From positions 959 to 17,288 of the forward strand of contig DBZY01000057.1 of NCBI GenBank assembly GCA_002311835.1: a DNA stretch of 16,330 nt, given 5' to 3'. This document shows positions 8,134-14,964 of this stretch, piece after piece. This DNA is from Proteobacteria bacterium UBA1148 (GTDB lineage: Bacteria > Pseudomonadota > Gammaproteobacteria > Steroidobacterales > Rariloculaceae). The notes under the pieces are model-generated. The model saw only the letters and a list, made by a program, of their open reading frames with translations, had not been told where the DNA came from and searched no databases. Position numbers and translations under genes: made by a program. Position 1 is the first letter of the stretch. Every line of letters begins with the position of its first letter.

Positions 8134-8592
8134 TTAATCAGCTGGTATCAGCTGTGCCGATTCGATCTCTGCTAGCTCCAACCGCAGGATCTCCCCATCG
8201 ATATCAATCAGGATGGTCTCCTCTTCAATACCACGTAAATACCCGCTTAACTTTCGACGACCATCCCGTAACGTGGTGAGTTGAATTGCTACCTTTTCGT
8301 TCTGAAACTTTCGAAAGTGATCCAAGGTACGGAGCCGCCGATCCACTCCAGGTGAAGACACTTCCAGGGTGTACTGGCCTGGCAAGGGATCCTCAACATC
8401 AAGGAAGGTACTCAGTTGCCGGCTCACTCGCTCACAATCTGATAGTGTGATCCCTTCTTTGTGGTCTATATAGACGCGCAACAATCCCCGTCCGGCGACA
8501 TGCGCATCAAGATCAACCAGTTCGTATCCAAGTGCCTGCACAGATGGCTCCAAAAGCTTTATTAACCTCTCTTTACGAATTGCGCTACTCAC
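8134..8592 (-). CDS. rimP: Ribosome maturation factor RimP
   Basis: Assists 30S maturation. I chose the GTG at 8592, giving MSSAIRKERLIKLLEPSVQALGYELV (152 residues), because it matches the family N-terminus. An earlier TTG at 8616 lies inside the U-tract of the terminator hairpin and is unlikely to start translation. Motifs are LRVYIDHKEGITLSDCERVS, the conserved YTLEVSSPGVDRRLRTLDHF and a C-terminal SH3-like domain ending AEIESAQLIPAD. No strong Shine-Dalgarno is evident. It is first in the rimP-nusA-infB order. The tRNA-fMet gene found upstream in E. coli is not seen here. Confidence 0.93.
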   Translation of the reverse strand: MSSAIRKERLIKLLEPSVQALGYELVDLDAHVAGRGLLRVYIDHKEGITLSDCERVSRQLSTFLDVEDPLPGQYTLEVSSPGVDRRLRTLDHFRKFQNEKVAIQLTTLRDGRRKLSGYLRGIEEETILIDIDGEILRLELAEIESAQLIPAD

Positions 8593-8614
8593 TCCACTTA
8601 CAAAGAGCAAGAAC

Positions 8615-8637
8615 AAAAAATGGGCCTATGGCCCATT
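8615..8637 (-). terminator. Intrinsic terminator or attenuator directly before rimP
   Basis: In the minus-strand RNA a perfect 8-bp stem (AATGGGCC with GGCCCATT, 8619-8637) with a 3-base loop runs straight into a U6 tract (complement of 8615-8620). Only 22 bases separate this tract from the rimP GTG at 8592. That leaves too little room for a downstream promoter with a normal leader. Transcripts of the whole rimP-nusA-infB operon must probably read through this site, which makes it a candidate attenuator. Confidence 0.75.
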
Positions 8638-8689
8638 CTTCTTACCCATCAGCCTCCCAGATGTGCCCCCAGTTTGGGCAAGACCAAAT

Positions 8690-8714
8690 AAAAGGCCCCA
8701 AACGGGGCCTTTTT
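8690..8714. terminator. Bidirectional intrinsic terminator upstream of the rimP leader
   Basis: A perfect 10-bp stem (AAAAGGCCCC at 8690-8699, GGGGCCTTTT at 8704-8713) closes on a 4-base loop. T runs on one side and A runs on the other let it work on either strand. It lies about 150 bases past the glycosylase stop (8863) and would end the nitrile hydratase operon transcript. It is 52 bases from the second hairpin at 8615-8637. The two share GGGCC/GGCCC arms, so alternative pairing between them is possible. Confidence 0.8.
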
Positions 8715-8727
8715 GCTAAAGCCTTTA

Positions 8728-8736
8728 ACTATAGCA
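8728..8736 (-). promoter_or_regulatory. Candidate extended -10 promoter for the rimP-nusA operon
   Basis: On the minus strand TGCTATAGT gives an extended -10 (TGn plus TATAGT, 5 of 6 matches to TATAAT). No good -35 is seen 16-18 bases upstream, which extended -10 promoters can tolerate. Transcription would begin near 8720, giving a leader of about 130 bases that contains both terminator hairpins before rimP. A second -10-like TACAAT at 8802-8807 has no -35 and is weaker. The rest of 8737-8862 shows nothing convincing beyond a small ATGATT/AATCAT hairpin. Confidence 0.4.
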
Positions 8737-8862
8737 AACAGATACAACTAAATGATTCGCAAAGAAATCATCCAGCCAGCTACTCCGCAAATTCCACCGC
8801 CATTGTACCCAAAAGGGCAGTTAGGGGATAGGAGTGCGTCGAAAATCAAGAATAGGCGTGGA

Positions 8863-9498
8863 TCAACCGGAACAGGCTAAACTGCATCGATAATGGTGCC
8901 AAATCAGCCTCGCTGCCACCGCCCGCTGTGGGTGCCACCGATCGCCGGAATCAGCCAACGCAGCTGTATTCATTCTCGGAAATAACTCCGCAATACTGCG
9001 TCGCAATGCAAGATCTCCCGGCGGCCAGACATCAATGCGCTTTAATGCAGACATTAAGTAAATTGCGGCACTCCATGGACCAATACCAGGCTGGGCACAA
9101 AGCACCTCGATAGCTTCAGCATCACCAAGGTTCTTTAAACCATCGACTGATAGCCGCCGCTCCATAACGGCACACGCTAGTTCATAGCAGTAGCGAGACT
9201 TCTGCCGTGTGAGTCCAAACGTCCTCAATTGAGTTGGGCCCGCAAGACGAACGCGACGAGCAGATAATCCGCCTAGTGAAGTCCTGAGCTTACGATAGAT
9301 AGCTCGTGCCGCTGCAATAGATATTTGCTGTTCGAGAATAATAAGAAAGAGGGATTCGATCCCCGGTCTACGACCCCAAAAATCGGGGAACCCCCATCGT
9401 CGAATAATCTCCTGAAGCTCAAAATGATGTTTTGCCAACGCAGTAGCATAGATCGGAAAACTTCGTGCGTTCAAACCACCGTTAACTGGGCCCTTCAC
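8863..9498 (-). CDS. HhH-GPD DNA glycosylase (AlkA-like 3-methyladenine glycosylase II family)
   Basis: Predicted base-excision repair enzyme removing alkylated bases. The 211 residues show the LEQQIS motif (55-60), the helix-hairpin-helix QPGIGPWSAAIYLM (about 136-149) and WPPGDLALRRS (158-168). The aspartate D162 lies where AlkA has its catalytic Asp238. There is no Fe-S cysteine cluster, so it is unlike MutY or Nth. It is shorter than E. coli AlkA, lacking that protein's N-terminal domain, as in many AlkA homologues. The GTG start overlaps the stop of the nitrile hydratase accessory gene as GTGA, and no good independent Shine-Dalgarno is seen. Translation is therefore probably coupled. A repair gene at the end of a nitrile hydratase operon is unexpected. 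Confidence 0.88.
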   Translation of the reverse strand: MKGPVNGGLNARSFPIYATALAKHHFELQEIIRRWGFPDFWGRRPGIESLFLIILEQQISIAAARAIYRKLRTSLGGLSARRVRLAGPTQLRTFGLTRQKSRYCYELACAVMERRLSVDGLKNLGDAEAIEVLCAQPGIGPWSAAIYLMSALKRIDVWPPGDLALRRSIAELFPRMNTAALADSGDRWHPQRAVAARLIWHHYRCSLACSG

Positions 9499-9809
9499 AA
9501 CACCAAATCTTTGCTAGATGTAATTAAACCCTTCTCAATAAGCATCTTTTCCAGAGCCGCTAACCAATGCTCATAATATCCAGGCCCGCTCGGATCGAGT
9601 ATTTCTGAAGTCTTATCATCTGCAGAAATTGATGCAATCAGATGTTGGCGAAAGTCGTCCCAGATAAATTCCCCTTGCTCATGTAACGCTACCCCCAAAG
9701 CGAAGGCACGGCACTCCCATTGGTCGTGAAAAATAAGTTCGCCGCTGCGCCGAGGTAAAGCCCCGACGCCCTCCATATCTGCAACTTCAGCCCTTGCTAT
9801 TCGATCCAT
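9495..9809 (-). CDS. Nitrile hydratase accessory (activator) protein
   Basis: Small protein needed to load metal into cobalt-type nitrile hydratase, in the known systems by escorting and swapping the alpha subunit. It has 104 residues. The signatures are FHDQWECRAFALGVALHEQG near residues 27-46 and YYEHWLAALEKMLIEKGLI near 78-96. These line up with FHGEWERRVLALTLAT and YYERWLARIEHL of the beta subunit in this window, the known similarity between accessory protein and beta N-terminus. The ATG directly follows the alpha stop with no gap; a second ATG at codon 12 is a possible alternative. It ends in a 4-base overlap with the glycosylase gene. Confidence 0.9.
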   Translation of the reverse strand: MDRIARAEVADMEGVGALPRRSGELIFHDQWECRAFALGVALHEQGEFIWDDFRQHLIASISADDKTSEILDPSGPGYYEHWLAALEKMLIEKGLITSSKDLVL

Positions 9810-10454
9810 CTAGGAAGGGCTATTTATTCTTGCAACACCAATCATAGAATCCCTTGTCACGAGGGCCGTTAGTTCCTCTTCGCTAAACCCCTCTGTACCC
9901 TGTGGACGCTCCGGAAGCACTAAGTAACGAATCTCAGCGCTACTATCCCAGACTCGCACTTCTATCGAGTCATCAAGCTCGAGTCCAAATTCAACCAGTA
10001 CACCGCGTGGGTCGATAGCAATACGAGAACGGTATGGCGGATTTTTATACCAAGTAGGGGGCAGGCCCAAAACAGGCCAGGGGTAACACGAGCATAGGGT
10101 ACAAGCAACAATATTGTGTACCGTCGCAGTATTTTCAACAACAACCATATGCTCGCCTTGAAGCCCGCCAAACCCTAACTCCTTAATAGCTTTAGTGGCA
10201 TCCGCTAACAATCGCTGCCTATAAGCCTCATCAACCCAAGCGCGCGCAACAACCTTCGCACCATTAAGAGGACCTAAGTCGTTCTCGTAAATGCTGACGA
10301 CTCTGTCCAAAGTCTTCTTAGAAACGATTCCCTTTTCTGTCAGAAGATTCTCTAACCGCCGAACACGCTCTTCGAGAGCTTCTGTCTCAGCCGCCGTACG
10401 GCGTTTCTCAAGATAAGGGCTAGGTGGTGCGTCGTGCTGATGTTTTTCAGCCAT
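9810..10454 (-). CDS. nthA: Nitrile hydratase alpha subunit, cobalt type
   Basis: Carries the catalytic metal for nitrile hydration to amide in the cytoplasm. The metal claw is CTLCSC at residues 118-123 (C118, C121, S122, C123), followed by YPWPVLGLPP. Threonine in the second position and tyrosine after the claw are the pattern of Co(III) enzymes; Fe enzymes have CSLCSC followed by T. In the family two of these cysteines are oxidised to sulfinate and sulfenate. I chose the ATG at 10454 (MAEKHQHDAPPSPYLEKRR, 214 residues), which has a GGAAG Shine-Dalgarno. Extension to 10487 would run further into the beta gene. It overlaps the beta stop by 8 bases. The beta-alpha-accessory order matches that of known Co-type operons such as Rhodococcus J1. 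Confidence 0.96.
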   Translation of the reverse strand: MAEKHQHDAPPSPYLEKRRTAAETEALEERVRRLENLLTEKGIVSKKTLDRVVSIYENDLGPLNGAKVVARAWVDEAYRQRLLADATKAIKELGFGGLQGEHMVVVENTATVHNIVACTLCSCYPWPVLGLPPTWYKNPPYRSRIAIDPRGVLVEFGLELDDSIEVRVWDSSAEIRYLVLPERPQGTEGFSEEELTALVTRDSMIGVARINSPS

Positions 10455-11112
10455 TTTCCGCTTCCAAGTAATCTTCCCAAAGATCAATAAAAAGACTGTC
10501 CTTTATCGGGGCTAAAGATCCCCAGAGTTCCGTCGCATCAAATCGAACCGAATAAAGTGGCTGAGGATTCTCTCCCTTATCATGAGCCGTGGTATCAGGG
10601 AAGAGGTGCGTACCATGAAGCCGATGAATCACACCCACACGACCACGCACATACCTCACCAACCGAGTGTGCCCTGGGGGATTGATGTTCCTAGCAGAAA
10701 CCCGATCCCCAACCGCAAAACATGGCTCTGACCGCCCGCTGTCACGACCTGATGGATCCCCTTGTCGGATGATCGAATCCATGGTATCGGGGTCGATCGG
10801 AACATTGGGCACAACCTCAGAAGGCTCAACAACACCGCTTGCAAACTCCTCATCAGTGAAAACCCCAGCTTCTTTCGACAGATGTTCAATCCGAGCTAGC
10901 CATCGCTCATAGTAGCTATAGCTGAGATACTCTAAAGGGCTCAGCTGCTCGAGCACGTGGCGACGCCTATCTAGAGGGCCAAAAAGGACCGACGTGGCAA
11001 GGGTCAAAGCCAGAACTCGACGCTCCCATTCTCCGTGGAAAACAGGCTCGTCCTCCTCTGGCTTAACGGCGCCGAAGCACGTCATCCCACCCATGTCGTG
11101 AATACTATTCAT
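10447..11112 (-). CDS. nthB: Nitrile hydratase beta subunit
   Basis: Partner of the alpha subunit; in known structures arginines from beta hydrogen-bond the oxidised cysteines of the metal claw. The 221 residues are full length. The start MNSIHDMGGMTCFGAVKPEE is the classic N-terminus, followed by DEPVFHGEWERRVLAL. The C-terminal SH3-like half has FAVGDRVSARNINPPGHTR, RYVRGRVGVIHRLHGTHLFP and YSVRFDATELWG, ending in LFIDLWEDYLE. The start lies 9 bases after the stop of the TRAP-type binding protein and shows no strong Shine-Dalgarno, so it is probably co-transcribed with, and possibly coupled to, that gene. Confidence 0.96.
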   Translation of the reverse strand: MNSIHDMGGMTCFGAVKPEEDEPVFHGEWERRVLALTLATSVLFGPLDRRRHVLEQLSPLEYLSYSYYERWLARIEHLSKEAGVFTDEEFASGVVEPSEVVPNVPIDPDTMDSIIRQGDPSGRDSGRSEPCFAVGDRVSARNINPPGHTRLVRYVRGRVGVIHRLHGTHLFPDTTAHDKGENPQPLYSVRFDATELWGSLAPIKDSLFIDLWEDYLEAENG

Positions 11113-11121
11113 AGCGGCAAG

Positions 11122-12213
11122 TTAAAGGTTTCTCGTAGAAAGATAGGCTTGCTCGGAAATCTCCTGCCAGCCTTGAGAACGCTCCATAAAATCCCGATAA
11201 GAAGTCCAAACCTTTGCTACGAGTTCATCTTTTGCAGCCATCTCCTCAATGACTTCAAAAGTTATTACTTTTAACCGAGCAAGAACGTCATCGGGAAATT
11301 TACGGAGTTCAACACTCTCTTCCGACCGTAACGCCTCTAGGGCAGTAGCGTTGCCCGCCATGAACTCCGAGGTCATATCAACGACCGTTGCCTGGCATGC
11401 AACACGAACAATGGCCTGCAGATCCTCGGGAAGAGAGTTCCAAGCTTCTCGGTTCACTATGCACTCTAGGGTTGGGCCTGGCTCTTGCCAACCTGGGTAG
11501 TAGTAATAGCGAGCTACTTGATGCAACCCAAGTCCCCTATCATTGTAGGGACTCACCCACTCGGCGGCGTCAATGACCCCCGTCTGAAGTGCCGTGTAGA
11601 TTTCTGGTTGAGAAAGAAACACCGGAATACCGCCGGCGCGACGTAAAACTTCACCGGCAATACCCGGCATTCGCATTTTCAAACCACGAAGATCCGCAAC
11701 GCTTTCGATAGGCTTATTGAACCACCCGCCCATTTGCACACCAGTATTTCCTGCTGGGAACGGGACAAGATTGAAAGGCTCGTAAACCTCACGCCACAAC
11801 TCCAGACCACCACCATAGTACAACCAAGCATTTTGTTCATGCGCATTCAGGCCAAATGGAATAGTGGTAAAAAATTGAGCCGCCTCGCTCTTCCCACGCC
11901 AGTAGTAGGCTGGACCATGCCCCATTTCTGCATTTCCCATAGATACGGTATCGAATACTTCGGTCGCAGGAACCAACTCACCCGCACCGTAAACGGTGAT
12001 CTCGATACGACCGCCGCTCATCTCCTGAATATAACGAACCAGTGTATTGACACCTGTCCCCAGCCCAGGAAAGTTAGGCAGCCAGGTCGTCACTATCTTC
12101 CAGGAAAAACGCTGTGTAGTAGGCCTGTTCTCGTTTTCTTCCTGCGTTTGAGGGCTACAGGCAGCCAGAGCAGCCCCGCTGCTCAGTCCACCAAGAAAAT
12201 CACGTCGTTTCAA
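11122..12213 (-). CDS. dctP: TRAP-type substrate-binding protein (DctP family), Tat lipoprotein
   Basis: Periplasmic or membrane-anchored solute receptor. I chose the TTG at 12213, giving MKRRDFLGGLSSG (363 residues), because GGGAGGGA sits about 8 bases upstream and it yields a clean Tat signal. A TTG two codons earlier is too close to that site. Twin arginines R3-R4 and lipobox LAAC (C19) make it a Tat-exported lipoprotein. DctP features are the GLKMRMPG loop with R181, the arginine that usually binds a substrate carboxylate, ALQTGVIDAAEW (208-219), and YYYYPGWQEPGP (236-247), which resembles 2-oxoacid receptors of the TakP kind. The dctQ and dctM membrane genes are not in the window. It is the first gene of the nitrile hydratase operon. 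The ligand is unknown; an organic acid is the safest guess. Confidence 0.88.
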   Translation of the reverse strand: MKRRDFLGGLSSGAALAACSPQTQEENENRPTTQRFSWKIVTTWLPNFPGLGTGVNTLVRYIQEMSGGRIEITVYGAGELVPATEVFDTVSMGNAEMGHGPAYYWRGKSEAAQFFTTIPFGLNAHEQNAWLYYGGGLELWREVYEPFNLVPFPAGNTGVQMGGWFNKPIESVADLRGLKMRMPGIAGEVLRRAGGIPVFLSQPEIYTALQTGVIDAAEWVSPYNDRGLGLHQVARYYYYPGWQEPGPTLECIVNREAWNSLPEDLQAIVRVACQATVVDMTSEFMAGNATALEALRSEESVELRKFPDDVLARLKVITFEVIEEMAAKDELVAKVWTSYRDFMERSQGWQEISEQAYLSTRNL

Positions 12214-12325
12214 GTGCAATCCCTCCCGACGTTGAAGCTGCTGGCATAGAAGCCAAGCCGCTACTCAGATTGTTGTGCTTTCGTCCTAACGCTCACAGCC
12301 AACGTCATGATCGACAAAACCACTA

Positions 12326-12691
12326 TCATTTGAAAAACCGTCCCAGTGTGGATCCATCAGCTAACCTCGCACCGACGAACGCGCCAGCTTTTGCTCCATC
12401 CCTCATCGGATTAGCTAAGATCGTTACCTCATCACCGGACTCAAAACTCGTGGGTCGCCACCCGGCCCTGAATAGTCTGTTGGGCACACCGCCTTCTATG
12501 CTCCACTCCTCCACAAACCCTTCAGTGTCAGGAACAAGCACTTGAATCCAAATATGAGGGTTTGCCCACTGAAACTCTTTTACAGTCCCAGTCAACTCAA
12601 CTGTCCGTTCTCGGTCAAACATGTTTCCAGAATGATGTGCCGTCGCCGGTAAGCACGCTAACCCGAAGATTATCAATGTATGTAATCTCAT
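12326..12691 (-). CDS. DUF6152-family small periplasmic protein
   Basis: Uncharacterised 121-residue secreted protein. A short signal peptide ends in ATA (16-18), placing His19-His20 at the mature N-terminus, followed by SGNMFD. The core has GTVKEFQWANPH (Asn-Pro-His at 44-46), VEEWSIEGGVPNRLFRAGW and GDEVTILANPMRDG, all typical of DUF6152. The fold is probably a small beta-barrel. Exposed N-terminal histidines plus a conserved histidine suggest a metal site, but this is inference. No clear Shine-Dalgarno precedes the ATG; an in-frame stop 3 codons upstream rules out a longer form. It starts 45 bases after the 276-residue protein ends and lies 112 bases before dctP. The same domain recurs fused in the gene at 13785-14840. 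Confidence 0.85.
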   Translation of the reverse strand: MRLHTLIIFGLACLPATAHHSGNMFDRERTVELTGTVKEFQWANPHIWIQVLVPDTEGFVEEWSIEGGVPNRLFRAGWRPTSFESGDEVTILANPMRDGAKAGAFVGARLADGSTLGRFFK

Positions 12692-12735
12692 AATTGATTA
12701 AGAATTGTTTTCTCTGCCCATCATTCACTCCTCGT

Positions 12736-13566
12736 TCAATAATTCATATCCAATATATTGCCTTCCGCATCAAGCGTTAAAGTCCGACCACTCTCATCCA
12801 CCGGATTACGGTTGTTTTCTGCACAAGCGACATCAAACATTCGAGAGCCTGCTGGTAAACGCTCGTACTGCTTATCGACAGACCACGGTGCTGTCAAAGC
12901 TTCCGGATCTTCAATAATCATTCGAGCTTCCATCGTACTTTCATCAGCCCTCCGCAACCGCGTTGTAATTTGAGCTTGCTCACTGAGCACTAATCCTGTC
13001 CTATCAAGGATAGTATCACCGGCCCCTTTAATACCTATGGTCTTAAAAACTAGGGTATTACCCTCCCATTGTCCGACAGACTCACCGCTATAAGTCGGCC
13101 AGATCTCATCAGGTGGAGGATGGTTGCGGCCATCGGTGTAGATGCGTGTGATGCTCGGGCCATCCTCTGTAAGAATCCAGACTTGCTCTGGCCTAACAAC
13201 AAATTCCATCGCGCCGGGCAAGTTCATCGTTCGAGGAAACCCTGGAAAAGTGCCACATGTAGATATTGTGTCTGGAAAACGATCTTGCCGAACCAGCTCA
13301 ATATTTGCGACGTATTTTCCTTCCCACTCAACATTGTATGGGGGGTATTCGCGTACGCCGTGTTGCCCAGCTCGACCGTTCGAGGGGACAACGGTAGCAC
13401 GGTCAAAAACGGTAGGACCGATCATCTGCCAGACACCACTCCAATCCGGCAAATTTTCAATTGATACCGGAGACTGTGCGATCGCTATCCGTGAGAACAA
13501 AAGCACGGGCAGTAATACTGTGCGTACCAATGTCATGGAAACTGCCGCGGTACGAATGCGCTGCAT
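12736..13566 (-). CDS. Secreted protein of unknown function, homologous to the C-terminal half of the 13785-14840 product
   Basis: The ATG at 13566 follows a strong GGGGGAAATT; a TTG four codons earlier lies within that site. The product has 276 residues with a signal peptide ending AIA-Q (30/31). I do not recognise a named function. The mature part starts with DWSGVWQM, of a kind seen in periplasmic beta-rich proteins. Its core has PGFPRTMN, MEFVVRPEQVWILTED, ITRIYTDGRNHP, SVGQWEGNTLVFKTIG and MIIEDPEALTAPW. Two cysteines, C104 and C248, flank the core and match C206 and C345 of the fused protein, so a disulfide is likely. It lies between the two DUF6152 genes on the same strand, which suggests a shared periplasmic role. 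Confidence 0.8.
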   Translation of the reverse strand: MQRIRTAAVSMTLVRTVLLPVLLFSRIAIAQSPVSIENLPDWSGVWQMIGPTVFDRATVVPSNGRAGQHGVREYPPYNVEWEGKYVANIELVRQDRFPDTISTCGTFPGFPRTMNLPGAMEFVVRPEQVWILTEDGPSITRIYTDGRNHPPPDEIWPTYSGESVGQWEGNTLVFKTIGIKGAGDTILDRTGLVLSEQAQITTRLRRADESTMEARMIIEDPEALTAPWSVDKQYERLPAGSRMFDVACAENNRNPVDESGRTLTLDAEGNILDMNY

Positions 13567-13746
13567 AATTTCCCCCAATTAATCCTGACAATTAATTCTA
13601 ATGAATTCCCTAGATTGGAAAACTCCTGAAACCACCGCAACCACTCCCCACGTACCAACTGTAGATTTTAGTTCGCATTCAACCCAACCAAATAACCGGT
13701 AGCGGACAAGGACGAAAATCGCGTACGTGACGATACCGAAATGAAG

Positions 13747-13789
13747 ATAAATATTTTTATATATCAATTATTTATAATTATTAATTAAT
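13747..13789. other. 43-base AT-only tract at the end of the 351-residue gene
   Basis: Forty-two of 43 bases are A or T (one C at 13765), against a window of roughly even composition. It covers the stop codon of the gene at 13785 and the start of the 218-base spacer before the 276-residue gene. It includes AATTAT/ATAATT self-complementarity and several TATA-like hexamers, but no clear -35/-10 pair. It could be an UP-like or easily melted promoter region for the downstream genes, or an H-NS-type binding tract. The rest of the spacer (13567-13746) shows no gene I can support. Confidence 0.4.
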
Positions 13790-14840
13790 CTTCTGCTTGA
13801 AGTGAACATGCATACCCAGCCACTTCCGCATCGGGGTACCATACCCAGTGTTTTCCGAAGGTCATTGGTTCGATAAGATTTACAGGATCGCTGAATGTCA
13901 TACTGTAATCTAGACGACCCCCCGTCTCACTCAAAGTAAAGCGTTCCACCAATGTCCCTGCCGTACTCGCTGGGATACCTTGGCCATCAAAGTGCTCCCA
14001 ACCCATGTGTGTCGTACTTACAGCCAACGTGTTCTCGTTCTCCCAACGACCAATAGAGTACCCGAGAAGCGAATCCGGTTGCCCCTCTGATGAAGCATCA
14101 GGCGCCATGTGGATAGTACGAACCGTGTCATATTCTTCGTTATGCCAAAGAATACTCTCGCCATCCTGTATAAATGCAAAGGGGTACGGCGCTTCCATAA
14201 TTAGTGGCATACCCTTTGGCGCGCAGTTCTGAAGAGGGTTATCTCGCTCCCATATGAATACATCTACAGCCTGTAGCGCGGCCTCAGTAAGATTGGCTCT
14301 ACCAGAGGAGGTTCGCCCAATGTCCCTTGGAACCAACATTGGGATGTTGTCGGGCGTGCTCCAAATGCGGAATATACCGAGCTCTGGCGCCGATGTGTCG
14401 CCAACCCCAAGACGTCGGCTTGCCGACATTTCAATAGTTCGATCCGAACTCCATCTAGGTTGAACATTACCCCCTAACAAAACCTCCTCACCGCCACTAG
14501 TCAATACGTTGCTAATATAAAGTCCGTGTTCAATGCGAATAGCAGGATTACCTGCAACTCGTATGGTGTCCCCCACCGCAATGAATTCTGGACCAATCTG
14601 CCAACGCCGCATATTACTCAATGAAGTCGTCGCCATGTCCCAATCCTGTAAATCTCCGTTCTCTCCAATTACACGCATTGACACTTGAACGTGGGGATTT
14701 CTCCACAAAAGACTGGTTACCTCGCCTTCAACCTCAATAATCGTCGCAGAGTCATAACGGCCTGCAACAGCATGGTGGCCAATAGCCACAATTGGAGCGC
14801 CGAAAAGAGCAATAAAAAATATCTTACGAGCGATCAACAC
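13785..14840 (-). CDS. Secreted protein: N-terminal DUF6152 domain fused to the 276-residue-protein fold
   Basis: The 351-residue product has a GTG start 5 bases after GGAGG. The signal peptide ends AIG (19-21), so the mature protein begins His22-His23. The DUF6152 domain (about 22-115) keeps GEVTSLLWRNPH (Asn-Pro-His at 48-50), QDWDMATTSLSNMRRWQIG and VGDTIRVAGNP. The second part (about 195-348) has NCAPKGMPLIM, PYPFAFIQDGESILW, DTVRTIHM, YSIGRWENENTLAV and FSDPVNLIEPM. Step by step these match PGFPRTMN, ITRIYTDG, SVGQWEGNTLVF and IEDPEALTAP of the neighbouring 276-residue protein. C206 and C345 match its two cysteines. Function is unknown. It is divergent from the di-heme cytochrome gene, so a shared regulator is plausible. 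Confidence 0.82.
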   Translation of the reverse strand: MLIARKIFFIALFGAPIVAIGHHAVAGRYDSATIIEVEGEVTSLLWRNPHVQVSMRVIGENGDLQDWDMATTSLSNMRRWQIGPEFIAVGDTIRVAGNPAIRIEHGLYISNVLTSGGEEVLLGGNVQPRWSSDRTIEMSASRRLGVGDTSAPELGIFRIWSTPDNIPMLVPRDIGRTSSGRANLTEAALQAVDVFIWERDNPLQNCAPKGMPLIMEAPYPFAFIQDGESILWHNEEYDTVRTIHMAPDASSEGQPDSLLGYSIGRWENENTLAVSTTHMGWEHFDGQGIPASTAGTLVERFTLSETGGRLDYSMTFSDPVNLIEPMTFGKHWVWYPDAEVAGYACSLQAED

Positions 14841-14964
14841 GACTACCTCCAGATTTACAGCACTCTCACAACTAACAACTGCACATCAGAAAAACCGGTA
14901 TATGTAATCTTAGGAGAAACTTATCGCTGGCGTGTGCCCACCCACCAGTAACGGGCTTCCAAAA

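Noticed and set aside
8593..8616. TTG start for rimP eight codons upstream
   Set aside because: It lies within the U-tract of a strong terminator hairpin, and the extra residues do not match RimP proteins.
8638..8862. A tRNA-fMet gene or other structured RNA upstream of rimP, as in E. coli
   Set aside because: No cloverleaf, T-arm sequence or CCA end could be found on either strand.
13579..13767. 62-codon minus-strand frame in the spacer before the 276-residue gene
   Set aside because: No recognisable domain or credible ribosome site, its start lies in the AT-only tract, and it covers the presumed leader of the next gene.
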